Origin: GCA-020345945 sp964596985
GTDB taxonomy: Archaea; Thermoproteota; Bathyarchaeia; RBG-16-48-13; GCA-020345945
Length of the DNA stretch: 64,000 nt
Assembly (NCBI GenBank): GCA_964596985.1
Contig: CAZQWG010000005.1
Coordinates: forward strand, 68,197 to 132,196
Direction: 5' to 3'
The notes beneath the pieces are model-generated. The model was not told the origin of the DNA, made no database searches, and saw only the letters and a program-made list of their open reading frames with translations. This document shows, one piece after another, positions 18,283-27,645 of this stretch (its first letter is position 1; every line of letters starts with the position of its first letter). The translations under genes and the position numbers were made by a program.

Positions 18283-18302
18283 AGGCAAGAAAAGCCGAAG
18301 TC
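18283..18302 (+). other. tRNA-Gln intron 2, anticodon loop (37/38), 20 bases
   Basis: This is the canonical archaeal intron site. An intron stem GGC/GCC abuts a central helix of exon CTCT with intron GAAG, which has one C-A mismatch and one G-U. Bulges are GGA and TCA, and the exon stem GGAGG/CCTCC follows. Splicing joins G37 to A38. Confidence 0.8.
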
Positions 18303-18317
18303 ACCTCCCGACGGGAG

Positions 18318-18331
18318 ATTACGATCTCGAA
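18318..18331 (+). other. tRNA-Gln intron 3, T-arm (position 53/54), 14 bases
   Basis: Exon CGGG pairs with intron CTCG (one G-U), with bulges AGA and AAT and a 7-base intron loop. Cutting after the second base of each bulge removes 14 bases and produces the standard TTCGAAT loop closed by GGGAG/CTCCT. The position is non-canonical and the intron is very short. Confidence 0.8.
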
Positions 18332-18354
18332 TTCGAATCTCCTCCGGGCTACCA

Positions 18355-18658
18355 TCCATGCATTACATTATTGTTGAAGGATATGCCATTGTTGTTACTG
18401 CAGCTCATTTTCTACATTCCAAATCTCACGTCCAATGATTCTCATGACAGACTCGATGGTTACGTCAAAGAATCTCTCCGGAAATCTGCTACTTCTTTTC
18501 TTCCGATCTAATTAATGGGGAATATTATACCAGAATGAGGCAATCGTTTTCTCGTTGCATGCAGTACTTACTGCCGTAGCTTGATTGCATCATTCGATGT
18601 GTGTGTAACTCATCAAAACAGATTTAATGAACTGGTAATAACAGCATAGAGATTTCTT
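18355..18658. other. Intergenic region between tRNA-Gln and DUF92
   Basis: About 300 AT-leaning bases with no supported gene. GATTTAATGA at 18621-18630 could be the TATA element for the DUF92 gene at 18659, which would give a short leader. No second tRNA is visible. Confidence 0.4.
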
Positions 18659-19468
18659 ATGGTCGAGACTTCGGTGATTCTGACCGGCATCGTTGTCATC
18701 GCCATTCTTGACATACTCTCCCTATCCCTAGGATTATTAACCGTAAGCGGAACCGTTGCAGCTTCTGCTATCGGACTGCTTGTTTTTTCTTTTGGAGGTT
18801 GGCGTTGGTTTGTGATTCTTCTAGTCTTCCTGGTGGTTTCATCGTTGTTCACAAAGTTCGGGTACTCGCGGAAGCAGGCGTTGGGAGTAGCTCAAGAGAA
18901 GGGCGGTGCACGGTCTTGGCCCAACGTAGTGGCGAACGGTTTTGGGGCGGCGGTCTTCGCACTGGGATCGACGCTGCTTTCTGTTGAAACTGTCCTAACC
19001 GGATTCATCGGCGCTGTCTCAGCAGCCTTCGCGGACACCCTCTCTACAGAGATTGGAATACTGACCCCCTCGCCTCCTAGACTCATAACTGACTTGAAAA
19101 AAGAGGTTCCTACGGGTACTTCCGGCGGTGTCTCGCTGCTGGGTGAGCTCTCAGTACTTATCAGCACAATCATTCTCGCTTTGACCGTATGGTCAATCGG
19201 CGTTGGACCTTTCTCCTTCACCGAACTCTTCTCCATTATTCTGGTGTCTGGATACATAGGAACCACGATCGACAGCATCTTGGGTGCTACCTATCAGGCT
19301 AGGTATCAATGCGACGTCTGTGAGAAAGTTGTTGAATCGAGAAGGCATTGCAATAAGCCTGCTCGACACGTCAAAGGCAAGGACATATTAGATAACAATG
19401 GAGTGAATTTCATAGCAACCTGGATCGGGGCATTGAGTGCTATTCTTCTTCAACGGCTGGTGTTTTAG
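18659..19468 (+). CDS. DUF92 integral membrane protein, possible prenyl-phosphate kinase family
   Basis: DUF92 includes the plant VTE6 phytyl-phosphate kinases; archaeal members are thought to act on isoprenoid alcohols or phosphates, but function here is unproven. The 269-residue protein has about six membrane segments and the conserved cytosolic motifs GARSWPNVVANG, FADTLSTEIG, VPTGTSGGVSLLG, DSILGATYQ and DNNGVNF. A CDVC with a later C near residues 220-236 is a small cysteine-rich insert. The RACo-like gene follows after 40 bases and may be cotranscribed. Confidence 0.88.
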   Translation: MVETSVILTGIVVIAILDILSLSLGLLTVSGTVAASAIGLLVFSFGGWRWFVILLVFLVVSSLFTKFGYSRKQALGVAQEKGGARSWPNVVANGFGAAVFALGSTLLSVETVLTGFIGAVSAAFADTLSTEIGILTPSPPRLITDLKKEVPTGTSGGVSLLGELSVLISTIILALTVWSIGVGPFSFTELFSIILVSGYIGTTIDSILGATYQARYQCDVCEKVVESRRHCNKPARHVKGKDILDNNGVNFIATWIGALSAILLQRLVF

Positions 19469-19508
19469 ATCCCCGGAGGGATAAGAACTCGACGACGGTG
19501 ATCAAGCT

Positions 19509-21335
19509 TTGACGCGGATTCAGGTACTCTTCGAACCCGAAGGAAAAAGGGTCGCGGTAACCCCGGGAACCAGTATATTCGATGCAGCAAAGAGAACCGG
19601 TATCGGAATAAGAACAGAGTGCGGGGGAAAAGGATCATGCGCGAAATGTATCGTCCTAGTTTCAAATCCTGACAGCGTCACCCCTCCCACAGATTTCGAG
19701 AATGATAGACTCGGAAAATCGGAAACCCTCAAAGGAAAGAGGCTCGCCTGCCTTACAAGAATTCTATCAAACACTAGGGTTCAAATCCCAAGTACAAGTC
19801 GGATTGGTCAAAGGAGAGTCCAAGTAGAAGGACTCGAGAGAATCGTTGAACTCAACCCAGGCATCATAAGGATAGCCGTGAATGTCGATCCCCCAACCTT
19901 GGAAGACCTAAGATCCGATGTTGAGAGATTGCTCGATGCAACAAGAAACCAGGGAATCGAAGTAAGCGACTTTGATCACCAAATTCTCTACAGACTCTCA
20001 GAGATTCTTAGGGAATCCTCCGGTCAGGTGGCCGTTGTCATTCGGAAAGGAGAAACACTGGTTGAAGTTGAGAAGAGTAACACCACAAAATCGACCCTCG
20101 GATTTGCAGTTGACATCGGGACTTCCAAGATAGTGGCAACCCTGGTTGATCTCAAGACGGGAAAGAGCCTGGCATCTGGATTCATTGAGAACCCACAGAT
20201 GATATACGGTGAAGACGTCATCTCGCGTATAGGTCACGCAATGTCGGGGCCTTCACAACTCCGAGAACTCCAACACGCTGTCATAGGTGGAATTCAGGAG
20301 GCAATTGACCTTGCTTTGGAGGTTGGGGGGGCTTCTATTGAAGAGGTCTACGAACTCGTGGCTGTAGGAAACACGGTAATGCATCACCTATTCCTGGGCA
20401 TCAATCCACGGTGGTTGGCGCTTGCTCCATACGTGCCAACAGTCAAACGAAGTATGGAATTCAAGGCCAAGGACTTAGGATTCGGCACGAAAGACCACGT
20501 AAGGATTCACCTTCCCCCTATCGTTGCTGGGTTCGTTGGGTCTGACGCCGTCGCGGACCTACTTGCACTTCAGATTCACAAGTCCGATCAAACCAGTCTG
20601 GCCCTGGATATTGGCACCAATACCGAAGTCTTTCTCGCGGATAAAGGAGATGTCTTAACTTGCTCCTGCGCCTCTGGTCCGGCTTTCGAGGGAGTTCATA
20701 TACTCCATGGGATGAAGGCTGTCAGCGGTGCAATAGAGAGACTGAAGATTGACAGGAAGAATAGGGTAAGCTATTCAACGATCGATGAGGAGAAACCGAG
20801 GGGGATCTGCGGGTCCGGCGTGATCGATCTCGTCGCGAATCTGTTGAGGCGGAATCTCGTCGAGAAGAATGGGAGATTCAAGAGTCCACGAGATTCCAAT
20901 AGAATCCGGAAAAGAGAAGGTATTCTAGAGTTCCTAGTTGAAGAAGAGGCGAAGACCGCGATGGGTCAGGACATCGTATTCACCCAGCAGGATCTGAGGG
21001 CAATCCAACTTGCGAGAGCGGCAATTCGAACCGGGTGGAAGATTCTGCTAAAAGAATCGAGCCTTGTCCCCTCAGATCTCGACGTAGTATACTTGGCTGG
21101 GGCTTTCGGTACTTTTCTCGATGCTCGAAACGCAAAGACGATGGGTCTGGTTCCAGAAGTGGACGATCAAAAAATCTTATTCGCGGGAAATACTGCGGTC
21201 TCTGGTGCAAAGATTGCGCTTATCTCCCTTCGAGAGCGAGAAGAGATGGATCTCCTAGCTAGGGAAACGAGGTATCTGGAGCTTGGGGCTCATCCCGAAT
21301 TTAACGAGGTATTCACGGGGTCGCTCTCATTCTAG
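19509..21335 (+). CDS. RACo-like ASKHA protein, corrinoid reductive activator (ferredoxin + DUF4445)
   Basis: This family reactivates corrinoid methyltransferase proteins whose cobalt has oxidised, using ATP. The 608-residue protein starts at TTG and carries a plant-type 2Fe-2S domain (residues 1-95, TECGGKGSCAKC and RLACLT), a linker, and an ASKHA ATPase domain with FAVDIGTSKIVATLVD and LALDIGTNTEVF phosphate loops and the ICGSGVIDL and LAGAFG motifs. No methyltransferase is adjacent, but a corrinoid protein begins at 63909. It may therefore serve methyl transfer elsewhere in the genome. Confidence 0.9.
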   Translation: MTRIQVLFEPEGKRVAVTPGTSIFDAAKRTGIGIRTECGGKGSCAKCIVLVSNPDSVTPPTDFENDRLGKSETLKGKRLACLTRILSNTRVQIPSTSRIGQRRVQVEGLERIVELNPGIIRIAVNVDPPTLEDLRSDVERLLDATRNQGIEVSDFDHQILYRLSEILRESSGQVAVVIRKGETLVEVEKSNTTKSTLGFAVDIGTSKIVATLVDLKTGKSLASGFIENPQMIYGEDVISRIGHAMSGPSQLRELQHAVIGGIQEAIDLALEVGGASIEEVYELVAVGNTVMHHLFLGINPRWLALAPYVPTVKRSMEFKAKDLGFGTKDHVRIHLPPIVAGFVGSDAVADLLALQIHKSDQTSLALDIGTNTEVFLADKGDVLTCSCASGPAFEGVHILHGMKAVSGAIERLKIDRKNRVSYSTIDEEKPRGICGSGVIDLVANLLRRNLVEKNGRFKSPRDSNRIRKREGILEFLVEEEAKTAMGQDIVFTQQDLRAIQLARAAIRTGWKILLKESSLVPSDLDVVYLAGAFGTFLDARNAKTMGLVPEVDDQKILFAGNTAVSGAKIALISLREREEMDLLARETRYLELGAHPEFNEVFTGSLSF

Positions 21336-21355
21336 GCTGGGCGCGGGGAACAACG

Positions 21356-21580
21356 TCAGCTAGATATCAGAGTAACGGTCCTTAACACAGAATCGATCTT
21401 CCTCAGCTTTGTCACCACAGTATCCAACATTTTCATGTCTTTGTGTTCTACGCGTGCGATCACGTCAAATTCGCCGTATACTGTTAGAACTTCAGTGATC
21501 CCTGCGAAAGTGTCCAATTCCTTCACGACATTGTGTTCCTCTCCGATCTTTGTAACTAGCAGGATATACGTAATCAACAA
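21356..21580 (-). CDS. Solo Lrp/AsnC-type RAM domain protein
   Basis: The 74-residue protein is only the ligand-binding (RAM/ACT-like) half of an Lrp regulator, without a helix-turn-helix: it reads LITYILLVTKIGEEH, then VYGEFDVIARVEHKDMKML and IDSVLRTVTLI. Solo RAM proteins form oligomers and bind amino acids; they may modulate full-length Lrp proteins. It starts at one of two adjacent TTG codons preceded by GGAGAG. It lies between RACo and argG on the opposite strand. Confidence 0.85.
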   Translation of the reverse strand: MLITYILLVTKIGEEHNVVKELDTFAGITEVLTVYGEFDVIARVEHKDMKMLDTVVTKLRKIDSVLRTVTLISS

Positions 21581-21685
21581 TCTTCTCTCCTATCGAATGG
21601 CTCGGTTACTCATACACAATAGGGGAAGGAACGATCTTATTTCTTGTTCGTTCCGAATCAAATCGAAGGCAATCGGCGCCTCTGA

Positions 21686-21706
21686 CTAGGCTCTTGGTAA
21701 GCCTAG
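21686..21706. repeat. Palindrome upstream of the arginine/lysine operon
   Basis: CTAGGCT and AGCCTAG flank a 7-base spacer, about 90 bases before the argG TATA box. It may be an operator for the operon's Lrp-type regulator, or a hairpin. The sequence alone cannot decide. Confidence 0.35.
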
Positions 21707-21792
21707 GTTTATTATGTATGCCTCACTGTTTCCGATAGAAAAATGAGGAACACTCAGGTAATTTGGGGAAACAATGGTTTTTCTTCAGAAAG

Positions 21793-21800
21793 TTTATATA
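21793..21800 (+). promoter_or_regulatory. TATA box of the argG-lysK operon
   Basis: TTTATATA, preceded by the purine-rich CAGAAAG as a BRE-like element, sits 72 bases before the argG ATG. It is the best TATA match in the plus strand of the window, and a strong ribosome site (AAGGGGG) precedes argG. Confidence 0.65.
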
Positions 21801-21871
21801 CTGCCTCTGAAATCCCTAAAGAAATCCTCAAAATAAAGATCCAGCCTAGATAGAATCAAAGGGGGACGGAT

Positions 21872-23116
21872 ATGGCAAGATCCGGAATCGACAAGATTGT
21901 TCTAGCCTTCTCTGGAGGACTCGACACCTCGGTTGCCGCCAAATGGCTGGCCGAGAAATACGGTGCAGAGGTAGTCACCGTAACTGTCGACGTGGGTCAA
22001 CAAGAGGACCTTAAAGCAATTGCAGCTCGAGCCAAGGCAATAGGAGTCAAATCACACCACTCGATTGACGCCAAAGACGAGTTCGCGGAGAAATACATAG
22101 ACCGTGCAATAAAAGCGAACGCTATGTACGAAGAAGCCTACCCCTTGAGTACCGCGCTTTCCAGACCTCTAATCTGCACAAAACTCGTTGAAATTGCACG
22201 AAGGGAGAAAGCCTCTGCAATAGCACACGGATGCACCGGTAAGGGGAATGATCAGGTCAGATTCGAGGTGACCGCGAGATCTCTCGCGCCCGATATTCGA
22301 GTAATCGCCCCGGTCCGAGAGTGGGGGTTGAGCAGGGACGAAGAGATTCAATACGCCAAGAAACACGGCATTCGAATATCTGAGAAGAAAAGCGTCTTTA
22401 GTACCGATCAGAACCTGTGGGGCAGATCCATAGAATGTGGACCCCTCGAAGACCCAGCCACTGAACCGCCGGAAGAGGTCTACGAGTGGACGACCTCGCC
22501 GACAAGAGCCCCTGAAAAACCCGAGTATATCTCACTCGAATTCGATGAGGGAACTCCAATAAGCTTGAACGGAGAGGTCTTAAAGCTCTCAAAACTCATT
22601 GGACAGCTGAATGTGCTGGCGGGAAAACACGGGGTTGGAAGAATCGATCACATAGAGAACCGGCTGGTCGGAATCAAATCTCGAGAGGTTTACGAGTGTC
22701 CAGCCGCTGCGTGCATACTGGTCGCACATAAGGATCTCGAGAAACTCGTCGTAACACGACACGAAGCCCAATTCAAGACAATCGTCGAGAACAAATGGTC
22801 GAACCTCATCTATGAAGGTCTCTGGATGGAACCATTGAGAGACGACCTAGACGCCTTCATCGATACGATGCAGGAGAGAGTAACAGGAGAGGTGAGACTG
22901 AGACTCCACAGAGGACTCGCCGTCCCAGTGGGGCGAACATCACCTTATTCGTTATACAATATTGGTCTGGCAACCTATGATGCATCCTCCACGTTCGATC
23001 AGTCACTGGCAGAAGGCTTCATCAAACTCTGGGGTCTTCCCACGACAACAGCCAAGAGGATACTCTTGCAGAAGGAATCTGAAGAGAAACGAGTCTCAAG
23101 AGAAAGTACGAAGTGA
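21872..23116 (+). CDS. argG: Argininosuccinate synthase
   Basis: It joins citrulline and aspartate with ATP. The 414-residue protein opens with IVLAFSGGLDTSVAAKWL (PP-loop) and has the family signatures HGCTGKGNDQVRFE and the C-terminal GRTSPYSLYN. It leads the cluster of arginine and lysine genes from its own promoter. Neither argF (ornithine carbamoyltransferase) nor argH is in the window, so the last arginine steps must be completed elsewhere. The next gene, carA, begins 110 bases later. Confidence 0.96.
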   Translation: MARSGIDKIVLAFSGGLDTSVAAKWLAEKYGAEVVTVTVDVGQQEDLKAIAARAKAIGVKSHHSIDAKDEFAEKYIDRAIKANAMYEEAYPLSTALSRPLICTKLVEIARREKASAIAHGCTGKGNDQVRFEVTARSLAPDIRVIAPVREWGLSRDEEIQYAKKHGIRISEKKSVFSTDQNLWGRSIECGPLEDPATEPPEEVYEWTTSPTRAPEKPEYISLEFDEGTPISLNGEVLKLSKLIGQLNVLAGKHGVGRIDHIENRLVGIKSREVYECPAAACILVAHKDLEKLVVTRHEAQFKTIVENKWSNLIYEGLWMEPLRDDLDAFIDTMQERVTGEVRLRLHRGLAVPVGRTSPYSLYNIGLATYDASSTFDQSLAEGFIKLWGLPTTTAKRILLQKESEEKRVSRESTK

Positions 23117-23226
23117 ACGAGAAAAAGAGGGATTGAAAGCCAATCGCTTAGACGACCACAGGTGAATATCGGGAATCACTAGGAAAGGAATAAGTCAGAG
23201 AACGACGAAGTACGGGAAGATCACGA

Positions 23227-24357
23227 TTGAAACAATCCAATTCCGGCGGTCCAGAGCAGAAACCAGCTATTCTCGCGTTAGCCGACGGTACAATAGTTGA
23301 GGGACAAGGCTTTGGCGGTTCCTGTAAAGCCTCGGGGGAAGTAGTCTTCAACACGGGGATGGTTGGTTACCCCGAGTCTATCACCGACCCCTCCTATTAC
23401 GGGCAAATCCTCATCCAAACCTATCCCCTAATTGGAAACTATGGGGTCGACCCAGACTCATTTGAATCTGATGGACCGAAGATACGGGGATACGTAATCC
23501 ACGATCTTTGCGTAGCTCCTTCTCATTGGAGATCAAAGATGACCCTGACCGAATGGTTGGATAAGAGTGGGGTGCCTGGGATTGAACGCGTTGACACAAG
23601 AATGTTAACCAAGAAGATCCGAATACACGGAACAATGCTCGGCATCCTGGAAGTATTCGAGAACGGCGAAAAGCCAGACTTGGAAGAGATCCGCGCCGAA
23701 GCCAAAGAGGTAGCGGACCCCAACCTATCAGATCTAGTCAAGGAAGTCGCTACTAAAGAAGTATTGAAGCACGAGATAGAATCCGAAATAACCGTCGTAA
23801 TGATCGACTGCGGATTCAAGAGACATATCCTGAACAACCTTCTATCGCTCGGGATCAACGTTACGATAGTCCCTCCAACTCTAAGCGAAAGAGAGATTCT
23901 GGATTTCAAGCCGGATGGGATACTTGTCTCAAATGGGCCTGGAGACCCAAAGAAGATCCCGTATCTGATAGAAACCGTAGCAGCTTTGGCTGAAAAGGGA
24001 ATCCCAATGATGGGCGTCTGTCTAGGGCTTCAGGTCATAGGTCTGGCACTTGGGGGGGACACGTATAAACTCAAGTTTGGACATCGTGGCCAAAACCATC
24101 CCTGCGTCGACCTCGACACAGGAAATTGCTATATTACTAGCCAAAACCATGGTTACGCACTCGACGCCAATTCCCTCGATCCAAAGATACTCAGAGTGAC
24201 TCAGATCAACGCAAACGATCGCACCGTCGAAGGGGTATCCCATAAATCATTGCCGATATTCGCAGTCCAATACCACCCAGAGGCAACGCCAGGTCCTGAA
24301 GACACAACCTACCTATACAGCAAATTTGTGGACGAAGTCCGGAAACATCGCGGGTGA
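23227..24357 (+). CDS. carA: Carbamoyl-phosphate synthase small subunit
   Basis: It hydrolyses glutamine and passes ammonia to CarB. The 376-residue product has the family N-terminal domain (LADGTIVEGQGFGG) and a class I glutaminase domain with nucleophile in GVCLGLQ and the His-Glu pair in YHPEATPGPED. It starts at TTG with GGGAAGA upstream, and its stop is 4 bases before the carB ATG. Carbamoyl phosphate is needed for arginine and pyrimidines; its place in this cluster suggests the arginine role. Confidence 0.95.
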   Translation: MKQSNSGGPEQKPAILALADGTIVEGQGFGGSCKASGEVVFNTGMVGYPESITDPSYYGQILIQTYPLIGNYGVDPDSFESDGPKIRGYVIHDLCVAPSHWRSKMTLTEWLDKSGVPGIERVDTRMLTKKIRIHGTMLGILEVFENGEKPDLEEIRAEAKEVADPNLSDLVKEVATKEVLKHEIESEITVVMIDCGFKRHILNNLLSLGINVTIVPPTLSEREILDFKPDGILVSNGPGDPKKIPYLIETVAALAEKGIPMMGVCLGLQVIGLALGGDTYKLKFGHRGQNHPCVDLDTGNCYITSQNHGYALDANSLDPKILRVTQINANDRTVEGVSHKSLPIFAVQYHPEATPGPEDTTYLYSKFVDEVRKHRG

Positions 24358-24361
24358 TCGA

Positions 24362-27300
24362 ATGCCGAGATTCGAGGATATTCGAAAAGTACTGATACTT
24401 GGCAGCGGTGGAATCGTAATCGGGCAAGCCGCCGAGTTTGACTATAGCGGATCCCAGGCACTAAAGGCTATGCGCGAGGAAGGAATAGAGACCATCCTTG
24501 TCAATCCGAACGTCGCCACCATCCAAACAAGCCTTAGAATGGCTGACAAGGTCTACTTGGAGCCGATCAACCCTGACGTTGTATCACAGATAGTCAGGGA
24601 GGAACGCCCCGACGGAATACTGCTGGGGTTCGGAGGACAGACGGCACTCAACGTCGGCTGGCAGCTCGGGAAGTCCGGGCTATTCGAGAAAGAAAACGTG
24701 AGAATCCTCGGCAGTTCGCTAGAAGCGATCGAGATCACGGAAGATAGACTTCTCTTCAAAGAGGCTATGTACAGGGCGAATGTGGCTGTCCCCCAGAGCG
24801 ATGTCGCATACGATACTGAGGAAGCGTTACGGGTAGCTAAGGATATAGGATACCCGGTCATAGTACGAACCGCGTTCATGCTAGGGGGGGGAGGCTCAGG
24901 GATCGCCTACGACGCCGATGAACTACGAGGAATAGCGGACCTCGCCTTCCCCTTCACAATCACCCATCAAGTCCTGATCGAGAAGTATCTTGACAAATGG
25001 AAGGAACTCGAGTACGAAATAATGAGAGACTACCAAAACAACACTATCGTTGTCGCGGGACTTGAAAACCTAGACCCCATGGGGATACATACGGGAGACA
25101 GCATAGTAGTATCGCCAACTCAAACACTGAACAATCGAGAATTCCAGATGATGCGCAGCGCATCCATCAGGGTGATCCGTGAAGTTGGCATCGTCGGAGA
25201 ATGCAACATCCAGTTCGCGCTTGACCCCCAGAGCGAGGACTTCGTAGCGATAGAAGTCAACCCGCGCATGTCCCGATCGAGCGCCTTGGCCTCAAAGGCA
25301 ACCGGGTATCCTCTGGCGTACATCGCAGCCAAACTCTCCATAGGCTACTCCCTTACTGACCTTCCAAACAAGGTCACAGGAGTGACAACTGCCTGCTTCG
25401 AGCCGGCGCTAGACTACTTGGTAGTTAAAATCCCCCGCTGGGACTTCCAGAAGTTTCCAGGATTCGTCGATCGAAGAATCGGCCCAATGATGAAGTCCGT
25501 CGGCGAGGTCATGTCGATCGCAAGGAGCTTCGAAGAGGCCCTTCAGAAGGCCGTCAGAGAACTAGAAATCGGGAAGATCGGCTTAGTGTGCAACCCCGAA
25601 GACGACGCTCCTGTCGCCCTCTCCGAACTTGAGAAAATGCTTAGGGAACCAACCGACGAACGGCTGTTCATCATTCCAAGAGCAATGAAAGCCGGTTTCT
25701 CCATCGAGAAGATTCACAGTCTTTCCGGAATCGATCCTTGGTTCCTCTACAAGATCCAGAACATCGTACGAATAGAGGCCGAATTGAGAAACAGCAGCTT
25801 CCGCGAAGACTCTAAGAAACTCATAGCTAGAGCAAAAGAACTTGGATTCTCCGATCTCCAAATCGCGAGATGCCTTCACACAAACGAAGAGAAGATCAGG
25901 AAATATCGAATACAGGGAGGCATAGTACCGAAATTCAAGATAGTCGACACCATGGCTGCCGAATGGGAATCAAAGACAAACTACTGTTATGCAACATACG
26001 GAGACTCGGAAGACGACGTCGACTTCACGTCGAGGAAAAGCAAAGTCGTGGTCCTTGGAGCGGGCTGCATTCGAATCGGAAGCAGTGTAGAATTTGACTA
26101 CTGTACCATGAACACCGCTTGGGCTATGAAGGACGAAGGAATCCAAGAGGTAATAGTTGTCAACAACAATCCTGAGACGGTCTCAACCGACTATGATATG
26201 TCCGATAAACTATACTTCGAGGAACTGACACTAGAGAGAGTCTTAGACATAGTAGAAGCCGAGAAACCGATCGGAGTCGTAGTAAGCGTAGGCGGACAAA
26301 CACCTAACAACCTCGCCCTCAGGTTGGCGCAGAACGGAGTCAGAATCCTAGGTACAAGCGCCGAGAACATCGACAAAGCGGAGGATCGATCCAAGTTCAG
26401 CAGCTACCTAGATCGCCTGGATATCCCGCAACCCACTTGGAGAAGCCTGACCTCGACCCAAGAAATCAAGAACTTTGCCAAAAAAATCGGATACCCTACG
26501 ATAATCAGGCCCTCCTACGTTCTCTCCGGGGCAGCGATGCGGGTTGCAAAGAACGAAGAAGAACTGGTCAAATTCGTTGAGGTTGCAACCAAGATCTCAA
26601 AGGACTATCCAGTAGTAGTCAGCAAGTTCATCCAAGACGCCAGAGAAGTAGAAGTGGATGCGGTAAGCGACGGAAGAGACGTCCTCATCGGAGCAATAAT
26701 AGAACACATCGAACTAGCTGGAACCCACAGCGGAGATGCCACCATGGTCATACCTCCCCAGACACTGACAACCGAGACGATCTCGACAATAGAAGACTAT
26801 ACAACCAGGATATCGAGAGCCTTAGGGATAAGAGGGCCCTTCAACATTCAATTCATAGTCAAGAATAGGAAAGTCTACATACTCGAATTGAATCTACGCG
26901 CAAGCCGAAGCATCCCCTACACCAGCAAGGCGACCGGAATCCCCCTTATCCAAATCGCCGCCAAGGTCATGCTTGGAAAGACTCTGCGCGACTTAAACTG
27001 TCTCAAGAAAGCTCCCATGTTTCATACGGCGGTGAAGTCCCCCACGTTCTCCTTCGTCAGACTTCGAGGCGCCGACCCGACACTCGGGGTTGAGATGACG
27101 TCTACAGGAGAAGTCGCGTGCCTCGACTACGACTTCCCAGTCGCGCTCATCAAGAGCCTCGTCTCTGGCGGATTGAAGATCCCTCACCCATACCATCCCG
27201 TACTGATCACCGTAAGAAAGGAAGACCATAAGAAGGCAGCCTCCTTGGCGAAGAGACTCCAGAGATTAAACTACGAGATCTACGCAACCGAAGGAACGGC

Positions 27301-27622
27301 AAACGCGATGATAGATTCCGGATTGAAAGATATTCGCGTCGTGAAGAAGATAGGTGAAGGAGAAGATAACGTGACAAACTTCATCGTTGAGAAAAAGCCG
27401 GGTCTCGTGATAAACGTCCCCTCAACTAGAAGGAAGGCGACGGTGACCGACGGCTACAGGATACGGAGGTCAGCCACCGAAATGATGATCCCTGTGATCA
27501 CGCAGATGGAGACCGCCGAGGCACTCGTCTCCTCGCTTGAGAAAGGGGGATTGAACAACGTGATGCGTGTAAGATCACTGAACGAGTATCTATCAAACTC
27601 TCAGTGGGCAAGAGAAGTCTAG
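24362..27622 (+). CDS. carB: Carbamoyl-phosphate synthase large subunit
   Basis: The 1086-residue CarB has the two homologous ATP-grasp halves, opening with VLILGSGGIVIGQAAEFDYS and, in the second half, VVLGAGCIRIGSSVEFDYC, followed by a C-terminal MGS-like allosteric domain (about 930-1086). The ATG at 24362 is taken rather than a GTG at 24326 that lies within carA. The second-half motif has CIRIGS, with arginine where GGIRIGQ is usual, which is normal variation. It is directly followed by lysW. Confidence 0.96.
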   Translation: MPRFEDIRKVLILGSGGIVIGQAAEFDYSGSQALKAMREEGIETILVNPNVATIQTSLRMADKVYLEPINPDVVSQIVREERPDGILLGFGGQTALNVGWQLGKSGLFEKENVRILGSSLEAIEITEDRLLFKEAMYRANVAVPQSDVAYDTEEALRVAKDIGYPVIVRTAFMLGGGGSGIAYDADELRGIADLAFPFTITHQVLIEKYLDKWKELEYEIMRDYQNNTIVVAGLENLDPMGIHTGDSIVVSPTQTLNNREFQMMRSASIRVIREVGIVGECNIQFALDPQSEDFVAIEVNPRMSRSSALASKATGYPLAYIAAKLSIGYSLTDLPNKVTGVTTACFEPALDYLVVKIPRWDFQKFPGFVDRRIGPMMKSVGEVMSIARSFEEALQKAVRELEIGKIGLVCNPEDDAPVALSELEKMLREPTDERLFIIPRAMKAGFSIEKIHSLSGIDPWFLYKIQNIVRIEAELRNSSFREDSKKLIARAKELGFSDLQIARCLHTNEEKIRKYRIQGGIVPKFKIVDTMAAEWESKTNYCYATYGDSEDDVDFTSRKSKVVVLGAGCIRIGSSVEFDYCTMNTAWAMKDEGIQEVIVVNNNPETVSTDYDMSDKLYFEELTLERVLDIVEAEKPIGVVVSVGGQTPNNLALRLAQNGVRILGTSAENIDKAEDRSKFSSYLDRLDIPQPTWRSLTSTQEIKNFAKKIGYPTIIRPSYVLSGAAMRVAKNEEELVKFVEVATKISKDYPVVVSKFIQDAREVEVDAVSDGRDVLIGAIIEHIELAGTHSGDATMVIPPQTLTTETISTIEDYTTRISRALGIRGPFNIQFIVKNRKVYILELNLRASRSIPYTSKATGIPLIQIAAKVMLGKTLRDLNCLKKAPMFHTAVKSPTFSFVRLRGADPTLGVEMTSTGEVACLDYDFPVALIKSLVSGGLKIPHPYHPVLITVRKEDHKKAASLAKRLQRLNYEIYATEGTANAMIDSGLKDIRVVKKIGEGEDNVTNFIVEKKPGLVINVPSTRRKATVTDGYRIRRSATEMMIPVITQMETAEALVSSLEKGGLNNVMRVRSLNEYLSNSQWAREV

Positions 27623-27645
27623 GCTCGAGGAGGTGAGGCGAGACG

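Larger units (their letters stand above)
18224..18354 (+). tRNA. tRNA-Gln (CUG) interrupted by three introns, CCA encoded
   Basis: Removing three short segments gives a complete 76-base tRNA. Exons are 18224-18233, 18255-18282, 18303-18317 and 18332-18354. The acceptor is AGCCCGG with CCGGGCT, discriminator A and encoded CCA. The D-arm continues TGTAGTGGTCAAGCAT. The anticodon stem is GGAGG/CCTCC with loop CTCTGGA, anticodon CTG at 18279-18281. The T-arm is GGGAG, TTCGAAT, CTCCT. The mature sequence is the archaeal tRNA-Gln pattern. Each interruption ends in a bulge-helix-bulge arrangement in the right register, as read by the splicing endonuclease. A weak TATA-like ATAAAAG lies at 18183-18189. 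An extra AGCCCGG, identical to the 5' acceptor strand, lies at 18214-18220. Confidence 0.88.
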
